A stretch of DNA of 28,496 nt from Hyphochytrium catenoides (Eukaryota; Sar; Hyphochytriomycetes; Hyphochytriales; Hyphochytriaceae). Location: contig FLMG01002568.1 in assembly GCA_900088475.1 (NCBI GenBank), forward strand, positions 1 through 28,496. The letters run 5' to 3'. The stretch's first letter is position 1, and each line of letters starts with the position of its first letter. The notes below the pieces were generated by a model. It ran no database searches. It was not told the DNA's origin and was given only the letters and a program-made list of their open reading frames with translations. Positions 8,363 to 19,509 of the stretch are shown piece after piece. The translations under genes and the position numbers were made by a program.

Positions 8363-9117
8363 AGCTGCAACTTCTTCTTCCTGTTCCCAATAGAGGAGAA
8401 AGAATAAGGCTTTTGAAGAAGAGCTCCGCCGATACAGACAAGTGTTATTTCCTCCTAGTTCTATACCTTCTTGAGAACTACTGGTTTTTGGCAAGGAAAA
8501 GTTGTGCAATGGTGCGTTGTAGTTGTGAGATAAACACAGAAAATAGTGTTACTGTAGTTCAGGGTTTGGGGGTTGTGCGATGATGTGCCAACAGAGGAAG
8601 GGAGGAAAGTGGTTACACGGCCCCAACTCTTGCTGCTGCTGCCACCTCGGCTTCGGAACAACCGCTGCTGGGGTCTAAGGTGACAGGCAGACAGAGACTT
8701 CTTAGGAAGGAAGGACTGATGTCTGACGGGCGGAGGGCATGAGGAGGAGGAGGGAGTAAGGAGGAGGAGGAGGAGAGTTCGAAACAAAGAGGCGGTAAGC
8801 CGGAAGGAGCGAGGCCTATGAATATGAAGAATTGAGGAGGAAGAGGAGTGTAGGCTGTGGACAACAGAGCATCCCAGGCGATACTGGGATGGCAGACACG
8901 AAGAAGAGGCGCAAGAAGAGTAAGAGGATCGAGAAGAAGAAAGGCTAAAGAGCGAGACCAAAGGAGAAAGAGGCTGAGAGAAAAAGGCTAAGAGAAAGAG
9001 GAATGCCGCTCAACGTGAATCATAGCTGAGGGCAGGGAGCTGAACTGGGACAATAAAGACTGGCCGCAGAAGATAGCTGCATTACACGCCAAGCCCGGGT
9101 CAAGGGATCAGCTGGCA
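8363..9117. other. Purine-rich low-complexity stretch and upstream region of the coiled-coil gene
   Basis: The plus strand is dominated by GAGGAGGAG and AAGAAGAGG runs (most dense 8725-9000). The Ser/Leu-rich open frame on the minus strand at 8461-8961 follows from this composition. The last part must contain the promoter and 5' UTR of the gene starting at 9138. No TATA box is evident. Confidence 0.5.
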
Positions 9118-9141
9118 ATGTGGCGTTTGGGACTGGGATGA
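9118..9141 (+). promoter_or_regulatory. 7-codon uORF overlapping the start of the coiled-coil gene
   Basis: ATG at 9118 is followed by TGG CGT TTG GGA CTG GGA and TGA at 9139-9141. The uORF stop overlaps the proposed main start as ATGA (ATG 9138-9140). This arrangement allows termination-reinitiation. It matters only if the transcript begins upstream of 9118. Confidence 0.45.
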
Positions 9142-12100
9142 GAGCCCCGCCTCGAAGCTTTCAGCCTCTCCCGCAGGGACGGTCGTCATCGGGACTGCGG
9201 AGCTCTAAGGCACTCCGAGTCCGAGAGGAGGTAGAGGTGCGCGTCATCATGGCTCATTGCCCCTTCCTTCACGACACTGATCCTCTCTCGCGCTTTGCCT
9301 TGGTTTTACTTTGCAGACAAGCCTGCCTCTCTCTCTTTCCCCCCGCCCTCTCTCTCGGTCTGCCTTTCTTTATGTCTCCTTCTCTCTTACATCCTCTCTC
9401 GTGTTCCCCTTTCCTTTCCTTACATCTGTTTTCTAATTTGCTCTTGCTAACGGCCACCTTGTTCTCAGGCTTCTCGGGGCTCCGGCTGTCCTGTCAGCTC
9501 CCGCCGTTACTCAAACCAGCTTGAGGTCTGTCGCTTATCATTGTCTTTGATGAAATGGCTTCAATTATGTTCTTATCTTCGATGGATCCCGTCTCATACT
9601 TTGCTCTCTCCGATGCTAATCATGTTCTTTCAGTTCGATGGAAACCGAGACAGCCCTAAAGATCCGCAAGGTACAATTGCAGCGGGCGAGGACAAGACAA
9701 AGGTCAGTTACACTCCTTTCTGACATTCTCTATCCACCGCTTCCCACCAATTGCCGCTGGCCTCTCTCCCTAGTCTATAGATGGGACGATTTGTTTCTTG
9801 CCGGGCCTGGACACCCGTCTTCCATACTATTGTCTTTCCTGTCTGTCTACCTCCAATGAATACGTCACGTTATTCTATCACTAGTAACGCCGTCTTTGAC
9901 CGTTGTGTCCACCGCCCAGGAGCAAATAATCCAGCTTTTAATGCGACAAGTTGCGGACCTCACCCGAGAGCTTACGAGTCTACAAGTCAACAAGGTAGAA
10001 GCCCTGTTCCTTCTGTCTTCGACTCTTCTATCTTTTAGCTCAGTCGGTAACCTTTGTCAAGAGTCCCCATCTGCTTAACTGCCTCTTATGCAGGTTTTTA
10101 GGTGGCTCGTGGTGTATACTAACTTCCATGCTTGCTCCCTTTGTCTCTTATTCTCCTTCAGGGAGTGACAGAGAAGGCAGCTGGTGCAGCTTCCCAAGAA
10201 GTGCACCTGCTACAGCAAAAGGTGCTCGAGCACTCTGAGGAGGTCAAGAAGGTCGTACAAAGTGTTCACCCTCCATTTGATCAAAGCTTCCCTATTTAGC
10301 CACCATCAAGAGCAGCAATCAATTTATACAACTCCTGTCTCACAAACCTCTTCTGACTCCCGTTGCGGATGACTAATCGTTTGTTTGTCAGGTACGGGAA
10401 CAGGCTGTGCGGGAGAATGAGCAGCATAGGCGGGAGATGGCTGGAGCGCTGCAAGCGGTGGAGGAGGTAACAGCCTTCAGCTCTCCATGCCGTTTCCTCT
10501 TAGTTTTTCAATTATGTCCTATTGATTCTCTTCCGGTCCTCTCTGCTTTGCTCTCTCCCTTTACGCGGGATTCTCGGCTGGGTTGGCTGTATAACAGATA
10601 AAGGCGAATTTGGCTGCCACACGGTAAGAAATGGATCTGTATAGAGTTTTCCTTGGGTCCTAGTATGAGGCTGAGCGATCTGTCTGTCGCAAACTCTCGG
10701 TCGTCTTTGCCTATGGTGTCTCTTCCTTCCGACGACCTCTTTATAACGTGTCCTCGGACTCTCTTCGGCCGTTCGGTCGATATCTGTGTCTCTCCACTTC
10801 TTCCCTTTGATAGGGCTTCCGAGTCGGCTCTGCGTACTGCGCTCGGAGTGGCTCACGCGGATCTCCGGCAATGTGAACAGAGCTTTGAAGAGTGCAAGCG
10901 GAGGCTTGAGTGTGCTTTAGGGGATTTAAAGAGGCAGAAGTCGGAACTAATGCCACAGGTCTCTTCGGCTCCCTTCTGTGGTCTCTCCAGTGTTACTTCT
11001 GCCGTCCTCCTATTCTCCACAATCTCCCTCCCCTGTTTATTTTTTCACTCTTGATTCGCGAAGTCTTATCCCTTCATTGGTACTGAGGTCCCCACCACTC
11101 CACTTTCGTATTCACTCTCTCTGGTCGTCAGCCTAGCTTCATGTGTCTCGCACCCTTTCCAGGTTTTGATTGTGAGAGAACTGGGCACTCTGTTATTTCA
11201 TGGCGTCATAAAGCTTCTCTTCCGAAGTGCTAACTAGTAGCCTCTTTTTTCCACAGCTGGGCTCTTTGGACGCAGACAATAAGTCACTGAGGGAGCAATT
11301 GGAGAGGGCGCAAGAGTGCAATCTCAAACTTCAGGAGGTAACAAGGAAACGCAGAGTATACTCTTCCATTACTTTGGTGATCTAGTCATGACATGATTGC
11401 TCCTGCTAGCGTGCTCTCTCACTCTGACCTCCTTGTTATTTAGAGTAGGTAGTTCTATCTTTATGATCTTTGACCTGTCTATGATCATCGTCAGCAGGAT
11501 GATGAAGTCTAAGTCTCAATCGCGATTCCTTTTTTCTGTTCCGTCAGACTACTCGTCAGGAGCAAGAGGTCCGCTTGAAGGCAGAGAGGAGCCGACAGGA
11601 GCTGGAGGTGGACATCAAAGGACTCTCTCAAGAGGTCAAGCAACAGAAAGAGGTAGGACGAGGAGGCTGAAAGAGGAGCAAAAGAGAGAGAGATGTGCCC
11701 GGAGAGGCCAGAGGAGAGAGGCCTAGCGGTCTTGGCCGTTTTCTGGGGACCCTGACGTTTCTACATTATTACTCTCTGGCTGCATAATAGTGAGCATTTA
11801 CTTTCTTCAATCTCCGTCCTGAGGTGACCACTCATCTACTGTGATAATATTAGGATTCTCTGTCCAGTACCCTTCCCGTTTCTCACCGCTGCAGTTCCCC
11901 TTCCGTCTTGATGTTGATCAGAGGCTAGACGCAGAAATGGCAATAAAGAGGCAAGGAGAAAGGGACATAGAGACCCTTCGTTCTCAACTCAAAGCAAGAG
12001 AAGAGGAATTGCAGAAGGAGAGACATAAGAGAGAGGATGAGGTCAAAAAGGAGAGAAAGCGAACCGCAGAGCTGGAAGCGAAACTGAACAACAGAACGTC

Positions 12101-12733
12101 TAAGCTTCAGGCAAGAGAGAAGGAGCTTTCTCGTCTACTCGAAGAAAGAGCTAGGAATATCAAGACAATCAAGGTACAAAGAAGCCAAAGATTGAAGTCT
12201 TTTCTTTCAGCGAACTACTCCACTGTAGCTCCCTACCAGGGCCCGAAGATGGTGTCAAACCTCCGCACCAATCCTATGATGTTAATACTTGCTGCCCCCA
12301 CGTGTTCTAGGAAAATATAGAGACGATAGCAACCCTGCAGAAGGAAAGGAAGGATGCCCAGGATAAGTGCGAAGAGTATAAAGGACGAGTTTTCTACTTG
12401 GAAGGAATTCTCGACAGTAACAGAGCGAAGAAGGGCGAAAAGAGACTTCCACAGGCTGAGGATATGAGCAAAGAGACGGGCGAGACGAGAACAACATCAG
12501 AAGGAAGTGGAAGTACAGAGCTCACAGATGCAAACAGGATCAAGGCTGTTTCAAATGACCGTAACGATCAAAGCGCTAGAGGGCCAACTATAGGGAGATC
12601 CGCTCTCTCACCTTGCGAATGCTCCCCTTTGCCAGCCTCATCGCTTGCTGACCCAGCCCGGGCCTTGGATTCTGACGCTCCTGACTGGCTCCGCTACGAC
12701 GATGACTCGCTAGACGGGCTTCCTCCCTTCTAG
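9138..12733 (+). CDS. Long coiled-coil protein, 13 exons
   Basis: Spliced model, 508 aa: exons 9138-9230, 9469-9525, 9634-9702, 9920-9994, 10162-10251, 10392-10466, 10598-10623, 10664-10699, 10814-10958, 11257-11337, 11548-11652, 11922-12173, 12311-12733. All junctions are GT-AG and in phase. Residues 1-73 are basic and Ser-rich. About 74-400 are heptad-like coiled coil rich in Glu, Lys, Arg, Gln and Leu (for example IIQLLMRQVADLTRELTSLQ, then long KEREEL-type runs in exon 12). About 410-508 is a disordered tail ending DWLRYDDDSLDGLPPF. Ten of twelve introns are phase 0, one is only 40 nt, and exons 2-6 are all multiples of three. There is no motor, kinase or membrane segment, so a structural or tethering role is inferred only from the coil. 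The 5' exons and the acceptor of exon 12 are the least certain. Confidence 0.75.
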
Positions 12734-13521
12734 TGTATGGGGAAGAAGGAATGGTACTACCCCTATGCCTTCTCGGTGAGACAAAGAGGAATCTCGTCAA
12801 ACGGGAGAGGCAGCCAGCCTGGCAGTACTGAGACTGTTAGGAAACTACGTGCTGCACGAAGAGAGAAAGGGAGAGGAACCAATCTTCCTAGGTGGACAGC
12901 TCCATTTATTAGCCACTTCAGAAATCGACTATAGCCGATATGTATGGCTCCACTCAGCGTCAGCTAGTGGCTCCCCGGCCATTTCCGCCTGTCATTGAGA
13001 GTGATACCGTTTAGCTCCTCCCTCCTCACTCAAGAAAGAGCTCCGTGTCCCTAGTTCAGTGTATTACTCCCATTGCCTCTCTTAAATTTGCCCTTATCCA
13101 ATCTATAGGTAAGTTTACGTTCTGTCTACAACGCTTCGAGAAAAGCCAACCAACCCTGGACGGCAGGAGGGTCGACACCTTGTCGAAGTAGTAGCTCCTT
13201 AGTCTTATTTAGAACCATGGCCAACTCACGCACGAGCTACTATATTTACTTCTTCCGTTGCCACCCACGCCCTCTTTCTACAGTCAATGGCCGTACCTCT
13301 AGGCCCCCTAGCATATTACTCTTGTTGGTATTACTGATCAATGCAATGGCGTCGAGCAAGCCTGACTCACGAAGCAAGATTAACAGGGACATCTGACTAT
13401 TATATTAAAACATAGCAGAAGCCAACACGGCTGATGACTGTCCACCGTCCCTCCTCCTATTCTTATCAGCCCCTCATCGACTATTATGTCCCTGGCTTTT
13501 TATCACCCGCCTTACAAATGT
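12734..13521. other. Convergent intergenic region
   Basis: Lies between the stop codons of two converging genes and must hold both 3' UTRs. A 65-codon Arg-rich frame at 12737-12934 starts just after the stop of the coiled-coil gene but has no domain. I see no repeat or RNA gene. Confidence 0.5.
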
Positions 13522-16500
13522 TTATCTCGATGAAGCCGTTGCCATGGCTTCTTTCAGCTGCTGCACAACCTGCTGTTGCTCAGGGCTGAGAAGCTGGACC
13601 TAAGTAAGACAAAGAGAGTTGAGGCCCAATGTTGGGGGTCTGTCACTTCCGGATCATACAGGATAGGCAAGAACAAGCAAAATGGGAAGAGGCAACCAAA
13701 AAAGGAAAGAAAAGAAGAGATCGATAAAACAGGCAACACATGAGCCGATGACATAGGAGAGACAGTGAGAGAGCTAAGAAGATCCAGCACTCAAAGAGTA
13801 AAGTAGATTTATTTCCTACCTGTGCTGGAGTAAGAGAGAGGATCTTCTGATATCTTCGGTAGTTATCAACGAGTAAGCGCTTAGATGGAGGCAGCGCTTG
13901 TAGTTGCTCGGACGAAAGAAGAAGAAGCTCTGACAGTTCTTCTCCTGTCTGAGCCGCTCCATGTTGGCCCTCATCACCTTCTGTCCGATGCCCTTCTGGC
14001 GGGCTCTCTTTCGGACTCCCTAACGCTGGATTTGTAGACGCGACTGCAAGATCCAGGTAGAACGAGGTTAGATAGATACCACAATCGGTTAGAGTCAGGA
14101 AGGAAGGACAAAGGAATGAGTGGTCCAGGAACTGACAGTTGAACAAAGTCCGCAGAAAGACGGGTAGCCCAGAGAAACAGTCGGCGTTTGAGCGGGCAGT
14201 CACGTACGGCAACGGTAACGGTGAGAAGCTCTAGCATTGTATCTTCTCCGACCCGGAGTCAAAGAAAGGAACAGTCACGCACGGCAGAATCGAAGTGGAA
14301 AGGAGAACACTGGAGAGGAAGTAGGTACAGATTGGAAGGGAGAAGAGCGTTAGGAGAGAACAGTATGGTACATTACCTTGATCTGGTTCCATCTTCAGCC
14401 CTTGCATCACTCTCTGGATCTCCGCTGCAAAGCCTTCCAACTCCCGTTGTCTCTGCAGAGACGGGGAATTCGAGGGAGAGCGGGCTTTCTCTGATAGAGC
14501 CGAGGGTCGGGATTGCGGAGCATTTGTAGGGGGTGACCCGTCCACCGAAAAGCTCTTAGCTCTTCGTTGGCCTTTGTTCTCATCTTTCTGTTTTTCTCCT
14601 TCCTTACCCTCCTTTTTTTCTTTCCCCCTGCCGTGCCCAAATGCTGAAGAATGCGGAGCTGTTGAAGATTTCAGCAGGACCGGGGAAGGCTTGGTTCCAA
14701 GCAGCTTGAGCGAGAGAAGCTTGCTAAGGATACTCTTTCTGACAGTGATAGCTAAGGGACTCTCTCCAAGGGAATCCTGAAGCCAGCCACACCAATTTCG
14801 CGTGGTTGAAAGGTCAAGAGATAAGCAAAGAAAACAGAACAATCGGGTGTGAGCTACAAAGCAACATGTGGCGAATGAGAGAAGTGAAATGGTGAGGAGA
14901 GGACACAGCCTTAAGGAGTAATGATGAGATGAGTGAGCACTTCTTTCACGCAGGATCGCACTGCACTCTCTATCTCCGTCTCGGCCCTCCCTGGAGATCG
15001 CTCTTAAAGGTTCTCCTCCAGTGTCTTTCTGACTTACCAGTTTTGCAATGTATTTGTCTGTCATCTCTCTTACGAATTGATCTATATGCGGCAAACTATT
15101 TGCTTCCGCTATGAAGAGAACAAGACGGAACATTGAGGAGAGCAGCAAGAGAGTTAGCGCCATTGGGCAGCAAGTCAGAGATAAGTTGGTCAGTGGAGTG
15201 AACAAAGAACAACTGTGATGAAAGGTCCGCGAAAATGAAGTCGGATGAGACAGCAGAGAAGAACGACATGACGTACGTCTCTTCTCCCAATCCTTCAGCT
15301 CCTTATTAAAGTCCCTCTTAACGTTCTTAGCAGCAATAGCACTACTCTCTGCAAGAGTCTGCTGGGTACCAGGGCCAACGACGGGAGAGGGAGAGGAGGA
15401 ACCAGAAGCATGTTGTTCCTGGGTGTGGTCAGCGCTATGCCTTTCTTCTATTGCCAGGGGAGGAGAAGAAGAGAGAGAAGCGGAAGGAGGAAAGCTTGGC
15501 GCTAATGTCTCCTCCTTGGCGGTTTGCTGGTTGTTGGGGCTAGGTCCCGAGCCCTCGGAGAGCAGATTGTTGTAGGAGGAACCATGTATTCCGGTCAGAG
15601 ACCTGACTAGCTCACTGAAGATAGGAAAGGTGAAAGGTAAGTCAGAGCAAATGAATATAAAGGAGAGTAAGAGGAGAGGGAGAGAGAGCAAAGGCAAGGA
15701 CAGGGAAAGAAGATGAGGACAAAAGAAAGGACCGTGTGCGAGAGACCAACTGCTGTGAGGGAGATCACAAAGAGTGAGAGAGAGCAGGACACAGCGAGAA
15801 AGAAGAGAGAGACTGCAGTGATATAGAAGGGGACGCCGGAGTATCTGATGGAGAGGAAGGATTAAGTGGAAACAACATCCAAATTGTTAGCTCTCTGGCA
15901 TCGGCACCTCATCTTACATTTGGTCTTGACTATGCATCTCCACGCCGTAGCTGCTAAAAATCTGGTTCGCTATGACCCGAGGCATACAGAGAGAAGAGGT
16001 AACAGTAAGTTACTCGAGACAGTAATGATGATGACGACGTTCTCAAGTCTCACAGGTTAAGGGTAAAGGGAACAGAGGTTCGATTTGTACCGCAGCAATA
16101 GCAATGAGCCAATGCCAGTAAAATCGGCCACAGCTTGGCCAAAATTCAAGAAAGACGGCATCATCAGTGCTCATGCCCTGTTGCCTTCCCGACTCTATTT
16201 GTCTGGCTAGCTTTGAGCTCACTCTATGGCTCTGTCTATAACGATTGTCCTCTCTTCTCGCCTACCTCCACTTTGTCCTAGGGAGGTCCTCCTGGTGGGA
16301 CTGCTGCCAGGGCTCCTTTTGATGAAAGGTTCGGACTCTCGCTTTCCTATAATCCTGCTGCTCATGCTGCCCAAAGGGTCAGACGAAGAAGATGTCGAGA
16401 AGCGTCCAGGTATGAAAGGACAGGACCCAGCTCTTTTCCAGAATTTTGGGTCATTTAGGTCCAAGTCTACGACATCTTGAGATCGAAGATGGAGACCACG

Positions 16501-17528
16501 GTTATGAAGATTGGGGTGGCAAAGAAGCTTCAGTTAGCTCGGACGCGACGGCTCAATGGAGAGCAAGATGATGGTACAGAAAGAGGAGAGTAACAGTGCC
16601 AGCTGATAGGGATCACGCTGTCATCTGGACAGCAACCGAGAGGCGTTCAAGAACCGGAAAACTGAAGGAGTGAGAGGTTGAGTAGATACCTCGCGTGACG
16701 AGTACTCTAGCAAATCTCAAAGAGAAGAATGGAACTCGAGGGAAATGGAGTACACGATACGGTAGACTTACCTCTTGTGGATCGAACCTTACTCTCCCCT
16801 CCTTGCTCCATTTCCTTGACNNNNNNNNNNNNNNNNNNNNNNNNNNNNNNNNNNNNNNNNNNNNNNNNNNNNNNNNNNNNNGTTCAGGATGTTCACTCCG
16901 GAGAGCGAGATGACGCTCCGCCTGCTTCGAACGCGGGCTTGCTGGATATTTTGCAGGACATCGTCAATGATGGCATGAGCGGGGGAGGTGTCCTGCGCGA
17001 TGGAATCATTTTAGCTCAAGACTGACGAAGGTCAACAGCAAGAAAAGAAGGAGAAAAGGAAGAGGAAGAGATGCAGGTGCGATCACACTGTGCAACCAAG
17101 GGTATAGTTGGCCGCAGTCTTTGCGATGCTAAAACAAAGGGAACAGAGGGAGATAACAGAGGCGAAGGCATCCAAAAAGAACTAAACTGAGTAGAGAAGG
17201 AGTGAGGATGATGGCGTGCGGAAATTGTAGACGGAAAGGCAGAATAGCTGGCGCTACGGCTGTGAGATATTAGAAAGCAAGGGACTTGGAGGCGTGCAAA
17301 GTCAGTTAGAGACCTTGGGGAGAAAATGAGGGGAAGCTGTCTTACACTGAGTCTTGGCTTGAGTGGGCTGGAGCCGCTGCGCTTAATTTCTCTCAAGGTA
17401 GTGTCAGATTCGCTGCGGCGCGAGTAGTCCTCCGTGTCCTGTCCCTCTTCCTCCTCCTCCTCCTGCTCTTCTTCGCTCTCTTTATGAAGGCCCAGTGTCA
17501 TGTCGGCCCAGCCCAAGATGCTGCTCAT
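13522..17528 (-). CDS. Ser-rich nuclear-type protein with DPxFW motif and CstF-64-like C-terminus (interrupted by assembly gap)
   Basis: Spliced minus-strand model: exons 17528-17346, 16992-16882, [gap], 16820-16772, 16475-16266, 16194-16091, 15961-15918, 15614-15277, 15108-15038, 14776-14377, 14043-13820, 13599-13522, all in phase, about 604 residues visible. The N-terminus is acidic (a Glu run around residues 18-29). Exon 2 is helical (HAIIDDVLQNIQQARVRSRR). After the gap comes VVDLDLNDPKFWKRAG, resembling the DxDxDDPxFWxK segment that follows the helicase in CHD-type remodellers; no ATPase is present. A long Ser/Pro/Lys-rich middle follows. The end has two blocks, SSEQLQALPPSKR and ILSLTPAQVQLLSPEQQQVV, like the CstF-64/Rna15 C-terminal domain, though no RRM is seen. 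Role in transcription or RNA processing is inferred. An extra first exon with ATG at 17659 and a 53-nt intron also fits in phase. Confidence 0.7.
16821..16881. other. Assembly gap (61 N)
   Basis: A run of N falls inside the coding region of the minus-strand gene, between an exon ending in VNILN and one beginning VKEME. True length and content are unknown; exon or intron sequence may be missing. Confidence 0.99.
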
Positions 17529-17829
17529 TTTTTCCGCTGTGTACTTCTTCTCCTCCGACAAATCTCTGTCCTCTGCTAGTTCCAGGTCAGGTTTGGAGGC
17601 AAAAGCGGCTCAGTAGACAATGGTTCACTGGGGCCTCTGGGCTCTTCGCCGCGGTCCATGGGCTTGGGGTCTTCCTTTGCCTATGGACCTAAGCTGTAGC
17701 TGCGCAATATGTCTGGATGCTGCCTCTCTGTCCGTTTCCTTCCTTGTCCTTTAATGAAGCTTCCTGCTTCAGAAGTTATGGATTGAAGGATGAGGGACAA
17801 CTGGAGAAGCTTTGTCAGCTCCACGGGAC
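17529..17829. promoter_or_regulatory. Head-to-head upstream region
   Basis: Sits between the start of the minus-strand gene and a candidate plus-strand gene at 17830. It includes the possible alternative first exon of the minus-strand gene (ATG at 17659). No TATA box is obvious. Confidence 0.35.
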
Positions 17830-18575
17830 ATGCAGCAGAAGCATAAAAAGCCGAGGAAGATGTTGTGCAGGGGAGGGAAGGGTGGCGGTAGCCAAGAGCT
17901 AGACTGTAAGGTCTGTGGAGAGGAAGGACGGAAGCACGGTTCTGTCCTCCAGACTCTATCTTCCTCCACTTCCCTTCCTCCTTGGCTCTTCTACGTGTTG
18001 GTTTTTCTCTTCGTCTTCGACCTCGATCTCTCTTTCTATGTGTATCTTCCCCCCTCTCCCTTCTCTCTCTGCCTTGTCGAGTCTTCCTCCCAAATCAAGG
18101 ACTTTCACTTTTATCCATGTCTTTTTAGGGCTTAGTGCTTCCCCTCTTTTCTTACATCTGCATTATACCTGGGGAGACAGGGAGTGTGAGGAGAGGGAGA
18201 GAGGGACAAGAGCGAGAGAGCGAGCGAGAGCGAGAAAGAGCGAGAGAGAGAGAGAGAGAACAGAGAGAGAGAGAGACAGAGAGAACAGAGAGTGATGGAG
18301 ACGCCAACCAAATCCCAACTCTTTCTTTGAGCGATAACTTCCAGCTTGAGCATTGAATCTTTCAAAAGAGAGAAGGGATTCATTTGTTAAAGGAAAAACT
18401 GCATTTCCGTAAGGAAAACAAAGAAGCTTTCAGCGGGGCGTTACATTTGATGGTCTTCCTCATGTTGTTGATGGCTTTTTGGCTTGCACTTTCTCTCTCC
18501 TCCAGCACTCGTCGCCCAGTGTACGCTGCATCTCAATGTGTTCTACCACGTGCAGGGGACCCGACCTCCTCATAG
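17830..18575 (+). CDS. Candidate multi-exon gene with Cys-rich first exon
   Basis: First exon 17830-17938 reads as a basic stretch (MQQKHKKPRKMLCRGGKGGG) then ELDCKVCGEEGRKH, a C-x2-C-x6-H pattern suggesting zinc binding. A pyrimidine-rich intron follows. A further exon could be 18369-18408, followed by one starting after CTCTCCTCCAG at about 18525. Two frames are possible there: one ends at 18575 (AASQCVLPRAGDPTSS) and one continues with His/Cys-rich sequence (TLHLNVFYHVQGTRPPHSHS). I cannot choose between them. An AATAAA at 18877-18882 would suit a 3' end beyond either. The GA microsatellite lies in the presumed intron. No family is recognised. Confidence 0.3.
18186..18296 (+). repeat. GA-rich microsatellite
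   Basis: Runs of GAGAGAGA and GAGCGAGAGC over about 110 bp. In frame it would encode Arg/Glu repeats, but it lies between T-rich intron-like sequences and is more likely intronic. Confidence 0.85.
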
Positions 18576-18865
18576 CCATTCTCTCTGTACAGTGCATGGT
18601 GTGTCCTCCTTCTCTCTCTTATCCCCATCTGGAGCGGACTCTCTCTCTCTCTCACGTCGCCCTTCTCTCTGGCCCTTTTGTCGACTTCTCTCTCTCTGTG
18701 TTTGCCGCTTGGCATTCTTAGTCTAGGGCGTCCTCTAGAATCCATTATTTCAAGTCTACGTCGCTTCCCGTTCCTCAGCATCTGACATTGGGCTTAAGGA
18801 CCGCTTGCCATTTTCTCAATGATCAGCTCCTTATCCCCTGCTTGAGCTTCTGGTCGCCTCTATAT

Positions 18866-19374
18866 CTATCTCTTACAATAAATCAAAGTGTGTGAAGAGC
18901 AAATTCTGCCACGAAGATGAGACAACTGAGATCTGAAAGACTTATCGGTCCCTTCTCCATTACAAAGGACACAAATGGACAAAGCTACCCTGGGGAGAAT
19001 GCTGGAGGTCATTCTTGAGTCCTCGTCACCGCTATCCTTACGGTCATAGCCCAATGAACTTTGCTTCGCAGCTAAGGAGCATGTAGCTCTAAAACCCTTC
19101 TCCTCTTAGTCTCCAGCAGGAGATTCCCTCACGTTGCTCTGCAGTATCGTCGTAAATGGTCATGACGATCCCCGAACCTGATGTCGCGGAATGGACACTG
19201 TAGGGCAACATATGGAGGCTCCCATTGAAGACTATAAGAAACCATCCATCGAGCGGTCTTCAAGAGGGAAGCCTGATCACCTGGCACCTCAAGTTGTAGG
19301 GAGTTCACTTTGAAATGCCACATCACTAGCGCATCCCAAGGACCCACTAAGTTGGTAGTGTAGCACTCCCACAT
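18866..19374 (-). CDS. Candidate minus-strand gene with Cys/His motifs
   Basis: Two minus-strand open stretches. The upstream one (19374-19129, 81 codons) has protein-like composition (WDALVMWHFKVNSLQLEVPG) and ends with CPFRDIRFGDRHDHLRRYC, whose C, H, H and C spacing hints at a zinc site. The downstream one (19054-18866, 62 codons) contains ICVLCNGEGTDKSFRSQLSH followed by LRG and a later H, reminiscent of BED or C2H2 fingers (CxxC ... H ... H). I could not find a junction joining them in phase with confidence. It could be an expressed zinc-finger gene or a relic of a DNA transposon. No transposase core is visible. Confidence 0.3.
18877..18882 (+). promoter_or_regulatory. AATAAA polyadenylation-like signal
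   Basis: Perfect AATAAA in CTTACAATAAATCAAAG on the plus strand, downstream of the candidate gene at 17830-18575. It is supporting context only. Confidence 0.35.
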
Positions 19375-19509
19375 AAAATCTCTCTGTAGCTTTACCCGAG
19401 GACCTTACCGTTTAGGGTGTAGCTTTACCGACGGCTGCAACTGATTTGGCTGTCACTAGTCCTCTTCCCGCACTCACACATATATCCAACCATCACCTGC
19501 TAAGGCTCT

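Noticed and set aside
8461-8961. 166-codon Ser/Leu-rich minus-strand ORF
   Set aside because: It is the complement of a GAGGAG/AAGAAG purine tract; Ser and Leu bias follows from composition and no domain is present.
14231-15697. Single 488-codon minus-strand ORF
   Set aside because: It contains three true exons but also two introns that happen to stay open (Leu/Ser/Cys-rich, with GTAAGT donors and TTCAG/ATAG acceptors); the spliced model is better.
18132-18383. Ser/Leu or Arg/Glu repeat ORFs over the GA microsatellite
   Set aside because: All frames across a (GA)n tract are open; flanking sequence looks intronic.
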